From Pseudomonadota bacterium (lineage in GTDB: Bacteria; Verrucomicrobiota; Verrucomicrobiia; Limisphaerales; SXTU01): a stretch of DNA of 64,000 nucleotides. The stretch is taken from NCBI GenBank assembly GCA_009922615.1, contig RFVF01000015.1, positions 1-64,000 on the forward strand. Reading direction: 5' to 3'. This document shows, piece by piece, positions 16,957 to 26,038 of the stretch. A model generated the notes under the pieces. That model was not told where the DNA came from, searched no databases, and saw only the letters and a program-made list of their open reading frames with translations. Each line of letters opens with the position of its first letter. The stretch's first letter is position 1. The position numbers were made by a program, and so were the translations under genes.

Positions 16957-19900
16957 TCAGCGGGGTGGTTTTGTGTTGGTCGTCGTGCCGATCGGAACCT
17001 CGCAGAAGGTCAGCGCCGCGAGGCCATTCGCGCCGAGGAGCAAGTTGTCCTGGCTCCACGCGACTTCCTTGAGGTAGGTGATTTGTTTCGCGGCGAGGGG
17101 CTCCTTCAACTTCAGCGTGAGCACATTCCCCGCGACGCTGCCGGAAGCGACTTTGTCTTTTGCGCCGTCGAGGTAGAACTGCCCGGCAAGCTTGTCGTCC
17201 CAAACAACCGGTTGGTCGAACTCCAGCGCAAGTGCGTCACCGGCGGCAGTCGCGGAAGAGACGCGCTTCAAGTTCGGGGCCGTTAGTGGGGCGGCGGATT
17301 TCTTGCCATACACATCACGCTCGATGAGCGGCTGCACCATGCGCGCAAACTCGCCCCAGCCAGCCAGCGGGAAGTGGCAGCCGCCCGGCGGGCGGACGCC
17401 GAGCGTGGAGAGGATGCTCAGGTTCGAGAAGAGTTGCGGCAGCGTGCGTTGCTTCTCGCGGAGGCGGTCGCCCGCGCCGTCGCGTCCGCCCATCGCGCAG
17501 GAGTTCGGCCAGATTTGGAAAACATAGTAGTGTTGCACGTTCGGGAAGTCCTGCTTCCACGCGCTGGCCATCTCGATGAAAAGGCGATGGTAGCTCTCCC
17601 AACCGAAGCCGCCCGTCGGGCCGTCCGCGCCCTGGTCGTTCTCGCCCTGATGCCACAGGATGCCGCGGATGCCGTGCGTGAGCCGCGCCTGCTGGACGCG
17701 CCAGAACATCCGGCCATACATTGTGCTGAGGTCGCCGTGGTCGGCAGGCGACGACTGGTGTTCGTCAATGCGCGAGCCGCCGATGGCTGCCTGGATGATG
17801 CACACGGGCATCTGATTGCTCGCGACGAGGCGCTTCGCCAGCTCCATGCCCCACCAGCCGAGTTCCGCCTGTTGCTCGGGCGCGCTGCGTTTCCAAACGG
17901 GGCGGCACCACAGATTCGGCCGCGCCAGTCCGGCGCTCTCAGCGGCCTTTTGGCGGTCGCGCAACCAGGCGACGCCATCCGCGCGACCGGTCGGCCCGCC
18001 GTAGCTGCGAATCCACTCGCTCGTCTCCGGCGGCGACTTCTCGCCAGTGTCGGTCGCGAGCGCGTTTGACTGGCCATCAATGAGGAACGCATCGCCGCAT
18101 ACGAGGTCGCCCACGCGGCGCAGCACGGTTTCGTTGCCGCCTGTTCGCGAGCCGAACTCAACGCGATATTTCACCAGCCCCGGCTTGAGCTTCACGGCGA
18201 GAGCGAAGGACTTGTCCGCGCCGGGCTTCGCCGTCTCGGTCTTCACGAGCTTGTCGTCGGCGAAGAGTTTCAAGAAGACCGAGTCCGCTGGCTCCGCGAG
18301 CGTGCCGTTGTAATGGAGCGTGCCTTCGCCGCTGCCTTCGCGGGCGTAAAACTGGCCGGCCTCCGGCTGCTCGTCCTTCGCCGGCACGCGCGTGACCCAC
18401 GCGTCGCGCTTCGGCTCGGTCACGGCGATGGTCACGGACTGCGCCGTGGGTTTGCCGCCGTTACTCACGGTCGCGGTGACGATGAGCGGGCCACTGTTTT
18501 GCGCGCGCAGCAACCGGAGCTTGCCGGGCGCGACTTCCTTGATGACCGCCAGCGGCCCCGCGCTCCACTCGAACTTCAACTCGCCCGCGCCGCGCGCCTG
18601 CATCGCCGCGAGGTTTGCGACCTGCGCCACCACCTCGATGGTCGCGCGCCCGTCCCACGCCGCCAGAGCCTTGAGCGTGAACACCGGCTCGGGGATCGCT
18701 TCTTTCACCGCGATGGCGATATCCTTGGTCTTCACGCCGTCGGCGAAGACCGCCTTGAATTGCAGCGCCGCCGACGCATCGCCCGTCACGCGCCCGGCGG
18801 CGAAGGTGAACTTGAAGCGGTCCACCGCCACGACTTGCTCGCGCCCGTCACGCTTGAGCAGCCAGAAAACTTTCTGCGCCCCGCCCGCCTGCGCGGTGAA
18901 CTCGGCGCTCTTGCCTTCCTCCACTACGGCTTTCTCCGGCGACACGCTGAACGCATTGCCCGGCGGCACGAGCGGCCCGACGAGCGTTTGCAGCGGCTTC
19001 TGGTTCTCATATTGCAGCCGAACCCAATCCGCCGAGCGCGCGACGCTGGAGATGCGGACTTCGTCGAGTTCGCCGACGAAGTTGTAGTTGTTATACCAGC
19101 CGCCGAGCCAGAGCCGCGCGGGTGTGCGGATGTTCAACGGCGAGCCTTTGCTGGAGTTGGTGCCCTCGGGTTGGCCGTTCACGTAGATGATCGACTCGCC
19201 CTGCCGATAGGTGTGGACGACGTGCGTCCAGTCGCCGAGCAGGAGACGGTTGCCGCCCACGTCGCCGCCGGAAAAGTAACAATCCATGCGGATGTGCGGC
19301 GGACTGCGAAGCTGCATCACGACCTTGCCTTGGCCCTGCTCGTTGCCCCAGCCGACGAGCGTGGAGTTCGCTGAGCGCGTGCGGAACCAAACCTCTGAGC
19401 TATGTGCGCTGGCACCGCTCGGGTAGTTGGGAATCTTGTCGCCGCCGAACACGCCGGCCTTACCGGGGAAGTGGCGTGCGCGGCCGATGATGCCGTTCGT
19501 CACCGACGTGCCCGTGTCCTTCGATTCGAGCGTGCCGACTTCATCCTGCACCGTGTCGCCGAGATGCCAAACGCTGAGGTAGCCGTTGGACTCGTTGAAC
19601 ACTGCTTTGCCGTTCGATTCACTCGCCGCGTCCGCTTTGCCCCAGTGCATCGCGAGCGTCTGCCGTGCGTTCCCCTCGATGCGCGGCACGCGCACCCAGA
19701 TGCTCGCGGTCCCGCCCGCCGCGTCCCACTCTTCGATTTGGAAGGCGAGCGACTTCCCTGTCGCATCGGTGAAGCGCACGTCCGCGCCGTCGGGCTTGGC
19801 CTGTGCGAAGTTGAACCAGTCCTTGTGCAGCCGCACGAGCACGGGGAAGTTCTCGACCGCCGCGCCCAACGGCAAGTTCGCGCCGTCGGGCGTGGTGAGC

Positions 19901-20004
19901 ACCGTGAGCGTGCCAGAATGTTGCCAGCCCGTTGGCGGTGCGGCAGTGAGAGTCGCCGAGGCAAGGCCCAAGCTCACGAGGATCAATTGGAGGAAGCGAT
20001 TCAT
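16957..20004 (-). CDS. Large multidomain SASA esterase with DUF2341 and LamG-like domains
   Basis: This protein has about 1015 residues and a signal peptide at 1-22. The order is as follows. A DUF2341 domain (about 25-140) carries NFPVLVRLHKDWFNF and ADVRFTDATGKSL. A LamG/concanavalin-like domain (about 150-325) ends in VGELDEVRIS. Ig-like linkers span about 340-530. A SASA esterase domain (about 630-900) has DGQSNALA as nucleophile motif and WHQGENDQG, then GGCHFPLAGWGE with the probable His. A short C-terminal beta domain is last. DUF2341-LamG units often bind carbohydrate. An alternative start at 20025 would overlap the upstream dehydratase gene by 14 bases; 20004 gives a cleaner signal peptide. 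Confidence 0.85.
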   Translation of the reverse strand: MNRFLQLILVSLGLASATLTAAPPTGWQHSGTLTVLTTPDGANLPLGAAVENFPVLVRLHKDWFNFAQAKPDGADVRFTDATGKSLAFQIEEWDAAGGTASIWVRVPRIEGNARQTLAMHWGKADAASESNGKAVFNESNGYLSVWHLGDTVQDEVGTLESKDTGTSVTNGIIGRARHFPGKAGVFGGDKIPNYPSGASAHSSEVWFRTRSANSTLVGWGNEQGQGKVVMQLRSPPHIRMDCYFSGGDVGGNRLLLGDWTHVVHTYRQGESIIYVNGQPEGTNSSKGSPLNIRTPARLWLGGWYNNYNFVGELDEVRISSVARSADWVRLQYENQKPLQTLVGPLVPPGNAFSVSPEKAVVEEGKSAEFTAQAGGAQKVFWLLKRDGREQVVAVDRFKFTFAAGRVTGDASAALQFKAVFADGVKTKDIAIAVKEAIPEPVFTLKALAAWDGRATIEVVAQVANLAAMQARGAGELKFEWSAGPLAVIKEVAPGKLRLLRAQNSGPLIVTATVSNGGKPTAQSVTIAVTEPKRDAWVTRVPAKDEQPEAGQFYAREGSGEGTLHYNGTLAEPADSVFLKLFADDKLVKTETAKPGADKSFALAVKLKPGLVKYRVEFGSRTGGNETVLRRVGDLVCGDAFLIDGQSNALATDTGEKSPPETSEWIRSYGGPTGRADGVAWLRDRQKAAESAGLARPNLWCRPVWKRSAPEQQAELGWWGMELAKRLVASNQMPVCIIQAAIGGSRIDEHQSSPADHGDLSTMYGRMFWRVQQARLTHGIRGILWHQGENDQGADGPTGGFGWESYHRLFIEMASAWKQDFPNVQHYYVFQIWPNSCAMGGRDGAGDRLREKQRTLPQLFSNLSILSTLGVRPPGGCHFPLAGWGEFARMVQPLIERDVYGKKSAAPLTAPNLKRVSSATAAGDALALEFDQPVVWDDKLAGQFYLDGAKDKVASGSVAGNVLTLKLKEPLAAKQITYLKEVAWSQDNLLLGANGLAALTFCEVPIGTTTNTKPPR

Positions 20005-20011
20005 GGTGCGA

Positions 20012-21115
20012 TTAAGAGATATCAACCAGAACTTTGCCTAGCACGTCCAGCTTCGGCTGAATGCCGAGGCCGGGGGCGGTGCCGGCCTGCATGAAACCAT
20101 TCACGCGCTGCGGCGCGCCGGTGGCGGTGCTCACGGTGACGTAGCTGTTGAAGTCCGTGCTGGTGAACCGGAATTCCTCCGGCGTGCTGTGCGCGAGATG
20201 CGCGATGGCGGCGGTCGTAATGTCGCCGCCCCAACTGTCCTCCAACGTCATTGCGATGCCCATGCTCACGCAGAGGTCGCGGGCCTGCTTGGTCTTCGTG
20301 AGACCGCCGAGCTTGCTGATCTTCAGGTTCACCACGTCCATCGCGAGGTCGGCTTTGGCGCGCAGGAGCATGTCGAGGTTGTCCACGTTTTCATCGAGGA
20401 CGAACGGATGGTCCGTGTTCCGCCGCACGGCGAGGCATTCCTCGTAGGTTAGACAGGGTTGCTCGATGTAAACATCCACATCGCGCACGGCGCGGACGAC
20501 ACGCATGGCCTCGTGCTGCGTCCAGCCGGTGTTCGCGTCGGCGACGAGGCGGTCGGTAGGCTGGAGCATGGCGCGCACGGCACGGATGCGGACAATGTCG
20601 GTGTCCGGGTCGCCGCCGACCTTGAGTTGGAAGCGCGTGTAGCCAGCGGCGCGGTAGCCAGCGACTTTCTTGGCCATGACTTCGGGGTCTTCCTGCGAGA
20701 TGGCGCGGTAGAGGCGGATGCTTTCGCCAAAACGGCCGCCCATCAGCACACAGACGGGCAAGCCGGTGGCCTGCCCGAGGATGTCCCAGCACGCGATGTC
20801 GATGCCGCTCTTCACGTAGGGATGGCCCTTGAGCGCAGCGTCCATGCGGTGGTTGAGCTTGGCGAGTTCGCGCGGGTCCCAGCCGAGCAAATGCGGCCCC
20901 AGTTCGCGCAAACCGGCGCGCACGCCTTCGGCATACGCGGGAAGATAGAACGGCCCCAGCGGACACACCTCGCCGTAGCCGATGTGACCGGTGTCGGTCT
21001 CGACGCCGACGATGGTGCTGTCGAAGACGGAGACGGACTTGCCGCCGGACCATTTGTAGGTGCCCTCGTGGAGCGGCAGCTCGACGCGATGGGTGAAGAT
21101 GCGTTTGATTTTCAT
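20012..21115 (-). CDS. Enolase-superfamily dehydratase/epimerase (hydroxyproline dehydratase/HpbD-like)
   Basis: This 367-residue protein is a mandelate racemase/muconate lactonizing enzyme homologue. The capping domain is N-terminal ([28 protein letters not shown]). The barrel gives FQLKVGG (general base Lys), [14 protein letters not shown] and VLDEN as the three Mg ligands, and [11 protein letters not shown] as the second base Lys. The C-terminal GLGIQP block and the overall pattern look closest to 4-hydroxyproline betaine epimerase and cis-3-hydroxy-L-proline dehydratase sequences I recall; a sugar-acid dehydratase role would also fit the sulfatase locus. It is the promoter-proximal gene of the block and is divergent from the AraC regulator. 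Confidence 0.88.
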   Translation of the reverse strand: MKIKRIFTHRVELPLHEGTYKWSGGKSVSVFDSTIVGVETDTGHIGYGEVCPLGPFYLPAYAEGVRAGLRELGPHLLGWDPRELAKLNHRMDAALKGHPYVKSGIDIACWDILGQATGLPVCVLMGGRFGESIRLYRAISQEDPEVMAKKVAGYRAAGYTRFQLKVGGDPDTDIVRIRAVRAMLQPTDRLVADANTGWTQHEAMRVVRAVRDVDVYIEQPCLTYEECLAVRRNTDHPFVLDENVDNLDMLLRAKADLAMDVVNLKISKLGGLTKTKQARDLCVSMGIAMTLEDSWGGDITTAAIAHLAHSTPEEFRFTSTDFNSYVTVSTATGAPQRVNGFMQAGTAPGLGIQPKLDVLGKVLVDIS

Positions 21116-21123
21116 GGTGTCAG

Positions 21124-21159
21124 TTTAGGCCATGACACCAAGCGCGGTCTTGGCCTAAA
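21124..21159. promoter_or_regulatory. Nested palindromic operator candidate between dehydratase and AraC-type regulator
   Basis: A perfect 9-bp inverted repeat TTTAGGCCA (21124-21132) / TGGCCTAAA (21151-21159) encloses a second one, CCAAG (21138-21142) / CTTGG (21149-21153). The whole 36-bp element lies 9 bases upstream of the dehydratase ATG and 29 bases upstream of the regulator ATG. It is the only strong dyad I found in this gap. Position and symmetry suggest a binding site, most simply for the divergent AraC-family protein. Confidence 0.6.
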
Positions 21160-21187
21160 ATCCCGGCCCGACGTGAAAACCAGCACA

Positions 21188-21922
21188 ATGCAGCCCAAAC
21201 GTGCCGTGGGTCTGACTCCGCCAGGTCCGGTGGACGTGCTGGTGTTGGAGAAGCTGTTTGACCAAGCCTCGGATGTCGCATTCTTCATCAAGGACACCAG
21301 TGGACGTTATGTGGCCGTGAACACCTCACTGGTGGAGCGTCACGGTCTGCGCCATAAGTCGCAGGTGATCGGCAAGCGGCCTAGTGACATCTGCCCGGGC
21401 GAATTTGGCCGGATTCCCGCAGCGCAAGATGCCGTGGTTTTGCGGACCGGCCGGCCAATTTTGGATCATCTCGAACTCCACTGGTATGCACCGCACAAGC
21501 CCGGCTGGTGTCTGACCACCAAGCTGCCGATGCGCGATGCGGCGGGCGGCATCGTCGGCTTGATCGGCATTTCGCGTGACGTGCGGGCTCCCATTGAGAC
21601 CCGCGACATTCCCGTCGAGTTCGCCGCCGCGCTGGGTGAATTCGAGAGCAACGTTGCAGCACCGGTGAGCCCGTCTTTACTGGCCAAACGCGCCCGCATG
21701 GCTCCACCACGACTGGCTCGTCTGATGAAAAAGTTCTTAGGCCTGACGCCCAGCCAGTTCATCACCAAGACCCGCATCGCGGCCGCGTCGCGGCTGTTGC
21801 GCGAGACCGGCCAGCCGGTCGCCGAAATTGCGTTGGCCTGCGGTTTCTACGATCACAGTGCCTTCACCCGCGCGTTCCGAGCTGTCACAGGAGTGGCTCC
21901 GTCGCAGTTCCGGGTGGGATAG
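21188..21922 (+). CDS. AraC-family transcriptional regulator with N-terminal PAS sensor
   Basis: This protein has 244 residues from the ATG at 21188; an in-frame GTG at 21173 would add five. Residues about 15-120 form a PAS domain (VAFFIKDTSGRYVAVNTSL in part, IGKRPSDICP, VGLIGISRDV). Residues about 155-244 are the two helix-turn-helix modules of AraC regulators, ending in the signature IALACGFYDHSAFTRAFR...GVAPSQFR. PAS-AraC fusions of this shape are common in PVC and Bacteroidetes genomes. Divergent orientation and a palindrome in the shared gap point to control of the nine-gene glycan block (inference). The ligand is unknown. Confidence 0.9.
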   Translation: MQPKRAVGLTPPGPVDVLVLEKLFDQASDVAFFIKDTSGRYVAVNTSLVERHGLRHKSQVIGKRPSDICPGEFGRIPAAQDAVVLRTGRPILDHLELHWYAPHKPGWCLTTKLPMRDAAGGIVGLIGISRDVRAPIETRDIPVEFAAALGEFESNVAAPVSPSLLAKRARMAPPRLARLMKKFLGLTPSQFITKTRIAAASRLLRETGQPVAEIALACGFYDHSAFTRAFRAVTGVAPSQFRVG

Positions 21923-21962
21923 CGTGGACTTCTGAGCGAAGCCCGAGCGCACCCCGCCCGTC

Positions 21963-23273
21963 TCACTTGCTCCCAAGGCAATAAAGCAGCTCCTGTCGCT
22001 GGCCGTCCTTGCGCACGGCGACGCGCAGGTAGATGCGGCCGCCGCAAATCGTCGGGGTGGCCATCGCTTCGTCGCCGAGCTGGTTTTCGCCGAGCAGCTC
22101 AAAGGCCGAGGGCGAGGCCTTGAAGATGAAGGTGTGGCCCGTCTCGCTGATTGCATAAATCTTGTCGCCGACGAGCACCGGTGACGCGCTGAAGCCGCCG
22201 CCGGTGCCAAGGCGGTTCTTCCAAACTTCGCTGCCCGTTGCGAAGTTCCAGCACGCGGCCACGCCCGCATCCTGCACGGCGAAGAGGTGGCCTTGGTGGA
22301 AAAGCATCGAGGGCACATACACGCGGCTGCTGTTCTCCCACGCGAGACTACCGGTGCCATCGCCGCGAATCGCCGCGACGTGATTCTTCGGGTAGCCGCC
22401 GCTGACAATGACGGCGTGGCCATCGGTCACGGGGGACGTGACGCATTCGGTGGTCGAGCCCTTGGTTTCCCAGAGCACCTTGCCGGTGAGCGGGTCGAGG
22501 CTGGTGACGAGGTCGCAGCCACTGAGGAGCAGTTGGTCGCGGCCGTTCACCTTGAGGATGATGGGCGAGGCGTAGTTCGGCAGCTTCGGGCGCTCGTGCT
22601 GCCAGACGAGCTTGCCAGTGGCGCGATCGAGGCCGGCGATCTTGCCGGTGCCCTTGTTGTCTGCCGACACAATGACCAGCGACTGATAGACGGCGGGCGA
22701 GGTGGGGAAGCCTTGATGCAGGATGTAGTCCGTGACCTTGGTCTGCCAGAGCTGCTGCCCGTCGCGACTCAGGGCGGTGGTGTAAACTGCGCCGTTGTGC
22801 AGGAAGTTGATGAAGACGCGCTGGCCGTCGCACGCGGGCGTCGAGGAGGCGAAGGAGCTTTTGTCGTTGCCCTTGGGAAACGCGCCGCGATGAACTTCCT
22901 TCTGCCAAAGTTGCTTGCCGGTCGCGCGGTCAAAGCAGAGCACGGACTGAATTCCTTCCGGGGCCTCGGCGGCGGCGAGGAAGACCTGCGTGCCCACGAC
23001 GATGGGTGAGCCGTGGCCGCGTCCAGGAACCAGGGCTTTCCAGAGAACGTTCTCCGTATCACTCCATTTGAGCGGCGGTTGCTGATTGGGATCGGCCACG
23101 CCGTTGCGTTGTGGCCCGCGCCACCACGGCCAGTCGGTCGGGGAGAAGGCGACGGGGGCTGGGGCGGCGGCGAAAGTAATCGGGGCCGCGGCGCAGGCCC
23201 CGGCGAGCGCAACGGCACCGAGGAGGCGGATGAGGTGAGTTCCGGTGCGGCTGGCGCAATGTAAAAATGGCAT
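21963..23273 (-). CDS. Exported PQQ-like beta-propeller protein
   Basis: This 436-residue protein has a signal peptide within residues 1-36. The mature start WPWWRGPQRNGVA is typical of PVC PQQ-like propellers, followed by repeated blades with the pattern A/DxxTGKxxWxxx: FDRATGKQLWQKE, LDRATGKLVWQHE, LDPLTGKVLWETK, WNFATGSEVWKNR. Such proteins share the fold of quinoprotein dehydrogenases and BamB, but there is no recognisable PQQ-binding or Ca-binding residue set, so enzyme activity should not be assumed. Its ATG overlaps the far upstream part of the divergent propeller gene; the latter's likely start is at 23378, leaving a normal 104-bp divergent gap. Confidence 0.87.
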   Translation of the reverse strand: MPFLHCASRTGTHLIRLLGAVALAGACAAAPITFAAAPAPVAFSPTDWPWWRGPQRNGVADPNQQPPLKWSDTENVLWKALVPGRGHGSPIVVGTQVFLAAAEAPEGIQSVLCFDRATGKQLWQKEVHRGAFPKGNDKSSFASSTPACDGQRVFINFLHNGAVYTTALSRDGQQLWQTKVTDYILHQGFPTSPAVYQSLVIVSADNKGTGKIAGLDRATGKLVWQHERPKLPNYASPIILKVNGRDQLLLSGCDLVTSLDPLTGKVLWETKGSTTECVTSPVTDGHAVIVSGGYPKNHVAAIRGDGTGSLAWENSSRVYVPSMLFHQGHLFAVQDAGVAACWNFATGSEVWKNRLGTGGGFSASPVLVGDKIYAISETGHTFIFKASPSAFELLGENQLGDEAMATPTICGGRIYLRVAVRKDGQRQELLYCLGSK

Positions 23274-23377
23274 CGCGGACTCTGCAAATCTGCGGCCCGC
23301 GAAGTCAACCCTGCGGTCGGTTGCGCGCCGCGAAGCAGAACATTGACGTGGTTCAAGGCCGGTTCAAGACTCGCGCC

Positions 23378-24019
23378 GTGAACCCTGATGCGAGCCGGTT
23401 TTTGCACATCCAAGTGGCGTCCGCCTTCGTCGGCGCATGCCTGCTGTCGTCGGCGGTGACGCGTGTCGCGGCGACGGACGCGCTCGCGCCCACGGAGCAC
23501 GTGGGCCGGGTCGGCACCAATCGCGCGGTCACGCCCGTGAACCAAATGGTCACGCCGGCGGGCGTGCAGGTTGAGTTGCCGGGCTTGCGGCCGCAGGCGA
23601 TCGCGCTGAGTCCGAACGGGCGCTTGCTGGTCGTGGCGGGGAAGACGAGCGAACTCGTCGTGGTGGATCCAGCCACGGGAAAAATCCTCCAGCGCGTCGC
23701 GCTGCCGTCCGAAAAGCAAAACGAGCCGCAGCCGCAGGTCGCATCGCCCAACATCCTCCAGCCGGACGCGAAGGGGCAGGTGAGCTACACCGGCTTGGTG
23801 TTTGCGCCGGATGGCAAACGGCTCTACCTCTCCAACGTCAACGGGAGCGTGAAGGTGTTTACCGTCACGCCGGAAGAGAAGGTGGTGGGCTCGCACTCGA
23901 TTCCGCTGCCGCTGGCCAACGCGCCGCGTCGTAAGGAAGAAATCCCCGCCGGACTCGCGCTGACGCTCGATGGCACGCGGCTTTACGTGGCGTTGAACCT
24001 TTCCAACCGGCTTATGTGA
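23378..24019 (+). CDS. YncE-like propeller/phosphoesterase, N-terminal fragment of a split gene
   Basis: This piece has 213 residues from a GTG at 23378, with a signal peptide (FLHIQVASAFVGACLL). Blades of a YncE/lactonase-type beta-propeller follow: PQAIALSPNGRLLVVAGK, VVVDPATGKILQRVALP, GLVFAPDGKRLYLSNVNG in part, LALTLDGTRLYVALNLSNRL. The frame then stops (TGA 24017-24019). The next frame continues at once with AYVSNWGGRRP, which in full-length homologues comes roughly 30 residues later in the same propeller (from memory of the family). This is therefore most likely the 5' part of one gene broken by a deletion. The two pieces overlap by GTGA, so coupled translation of two halves is conceivable. 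Confidence 0.75.
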   Translation: MNPDASRFLHIQVASAFVGACLLSSAVTRVAATDALAPTEHVGRVGTNRAVTPVNQMVTPAGVQVELPGLRPQAIALSPNGRLLVVAGKTSELVVVDPATGKILQRVALPSEKQNEPQPQVASPNILQPDAKGQVSYTGLVFAPDGKRLYLSNVNGSVKVFTVTPEEKVVGSHSIPLPLANAPRRKEEIPAGLALTLDGTRLYVALNLSNRLM

Positions 24020-25998
24020 GCAACTGGGGTGGGCGGCGTCCGCAAGCCGGCGATGCGACCGGCCCCGCCGGCCGTGGCACCGAGGTGCGCGTGGACCCGG
24101 TCACGCACATCGCGAACGAAGGCTCGGTGACGGTGATTGACCTCGCGACCGGCGCGGTGTGCGCGGAAGTGCTCGTGCATCTGCACGCGTCCGCGCTCGC
24201 GGTGACGCCCGACTTTCGCTACGTCGTCTGCGCCAACGCAGCCAGCGACAACCTCAGCGTCATCGAGACCGCGACGGACCAGGTCGTGGAAACCATCTGG
24301 GTGAAGCAAAGTCCGGCGGACCTTTTTGGCGCCTCGCCCAATGCGCTCGCCTTCGACGCAAAGGGCAAGACGCTCTACGTCGCCAACGGCACGCAGAACG
24401 CCATCGCCGTGGTGGAGTTCAAGCCCGGCAGTTCCAAGCTGCTCGGCCTCGTCCCCGTCGGCTGGTTTCCCGGCGCGCTGGCCTTCGATGCGCAGCGCAA
24501 GACGATGTGCGTCGCGAACATCAAGGGACTCCCAGCCACGACGAAAACCGACAAGCAGACCGGCAAGCCGGGCTTCAACTCGCATCAATACCGCGGCTCG
24601 CTCTCGCTTGTGCCCGTGCCGCCGGCGAAGGCCCTGCCCGCGCTCTCGGCCATCGTGTGGAAGAACTACCGCCGCGAGCAACTTGCTGTGGCGAAGCTCC
24701 CGCCGCGCCCCGGCCAGCCGGCGCGGCCCGTGCCCGAGCGCATCGGCGAGCCGAGCGTGTTCAAGCACGTCGTCTATGTCATCAAGGAGAACCGCACCTA
24801 CGACCAGGTGCTCGGCGACCTCAAGGCCGGCAACGGCGACCCTGCCCTCTGCATTTTCCCGGAGCGCATCACACCCAACCAGCACAAGCTGGTGCGCGAA
24901 TTCGTGCTGTTGGACAACACGTATTGCAGCGGCATCCTGAGCGCCGACGGACATCAGTGGAGCACGACGGCGTTTGCGACGGACTACATGGAGAAGTCCT
25001 TTGCCGGCTTCCCGCGCAGTTATCCCGACGGTATGGGCGAGGACGAGATGGACGCGCTGGCCTACGCGCCGAGCGGCTTCCTCTGGGACAATGTGTTGCG
25101 GCACGGCAAGACGCTGCGCAACTACGGCGAGTTCGCCGTCCCGGCCGTGCGCTTTGCGGACAAGGCGCGCAAGGGTTCGCCCAAGTGGATGGATTGCTGG
25201 AAGGAATTCCGCGAGCCGAAGGGCGAGGTGATTTTTGCCAGCACACCCGCCGTAAAATCACTCGCGCCGTATCTCGCGACGAACTCGGTGGGCTGGGACA
25301 TGGCGGTGCCGGACCAGTTCCGCGCGAAGTTTTTTATCGAAGAGCTGAAGCGGTTCGAGGCGAAGGGCGAGTTTCCGAATCTCGTTCTGATCTGCCTGCC
25401 GAACGATCACACAAGCGGCACGAGCGCGGGCGTGCCGACGCCGGCGGCGTATGTGGCGGACAACGACCTCGCGTTCGGCCAGATCGTCGAGGCGATCAGC
25501 CGGAGCAAATTCTGGAAGGAGACGGCGATCTTCGCCATCGAGGACGATCCGCAGGCGGGCTTCGACCACGTGAGCGGCTACCGCACGACGGCGTATTGCA
25601 TCAGCCCTTACACGAAACGCGGCGCGACGGTGAGCACGCAATACAACACGACCAGCCTCATCCGCACGATGGAACAAATCCTCGGCCTGACGCCGATGAA
25701 CCAGTTCGATGCGACGGCCACGCCGATGTTCGACTGCTTCACGGCCACGCCGGACTTCACGCCATTCACCGCGCTGCCGAGCAACGTGCCGCTCGACGAA
25801 CTCAATCCCGCTCCCCGCGCCGTGAACGACAAGTTGCTGCGCGAGCACGCCTACGCCTCGGCGCGGATGAACTTCAAGCAGGCCGACAAGTGCCCCGAGG
25901 ACCTGCTCAACCGCATCCTCTGGCACGCGATGAAGGGCAGCGCCGCGCCGTATCCCACGTGGGCCATCACGGCGGGCGCGAAGGATTGGGATGACTGA
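24016..25998 (+). CDS. YncE-like propeller/alkaline-phosphatase-superfamily phosphoesterase, C-terminal fragment
   Basis: This piece has 660 residues if begun at the GTG at 24016. Residues 1-180 finish the propeller (SNWGGRRP, VIDLATGAVCAEV, LYVANGTQNAIAVVEF, VGWFPGALAF). From about 240 comes a phosphoesterase domain of the AcpA/PLC type: VVYVIKENRTYDQVLGD with the metal-binding Glu-Asn, DGHQWSTTAF, LPNDHTSGT and IEDDPQAGFDHV. These residues are intact, so the catalytic half could still work. It has no signal peptide of its own, which argues that it depends on the upstream fragment or is a decaying gene. Reaction expected from family: phosphoester hydrolysis; substrate unknown. Confidence 0.78.
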   Translation: MSNWGGRRPQAGDATGPAGRGTEVRVDPVTHIANEGSVTVIDLATGAVCAEVLVHLHASALAVTPDFRYVVCANAASDNLSVIETATDQVVETIWVKQSPADLFGASPNALAFDAKGKTLYVANGTQNAIAVVEFKPGSSKLLGLVPVGWFPGALAFDAQRKTMCVANIKGLPATTKTDKQTGKPGFNSHQYRGSLSLVPVPPAKALPALSAIVWKNYRREQLAVAKLPPRPGQPARPVPERIGEPSVFKHVVYVIKENRTYDQVLGDLKAGNGDPALCIFPERITPNQHKLVREFVLLDNTYCSGILSADGHQWSTTAFATDYMEKSFAGFPRSYPDGMGEDEMDALAYAPSGFLWDNVLRHGKTLRNYGEFAVPAVRFADKARKGSPKWMDCWKEFREPKGEVIFASTPAVKSLAPYLATNSVGWDMAVPDQFRAKFFIEELKRFEAKGEFPNLVLICLPNDHTSGTSAGVPTPAAYVADNDLAFGQIVEAISRSKFWKETAIFAIEDDPQAGFDHVSGYRTTAYCISPYTKRGATVSTQYNTTSLIRTMEQILGLTPMNQFDATATPMFDCFTATPDFTPFTALPSNVPLDELNPAPRAVNDKLLREHAYASARMNFKQADKCPEDLLNRILWHAMKGSAAPYPTWAITAGAKDWDD

Positions 25999-26038
25999 GT
26001 CACCACCGAGCGAGGTTGAGGGAATCGGACGCTGACCG

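Noticed and set aside
24159-25994. 611-codon frame overlapping the phosphoesterase in another phase
   Set aside because: Composition is almost entirely Arg, Ala and Gly with no motif, while the overlapping frame has clear metal-binding motifs.
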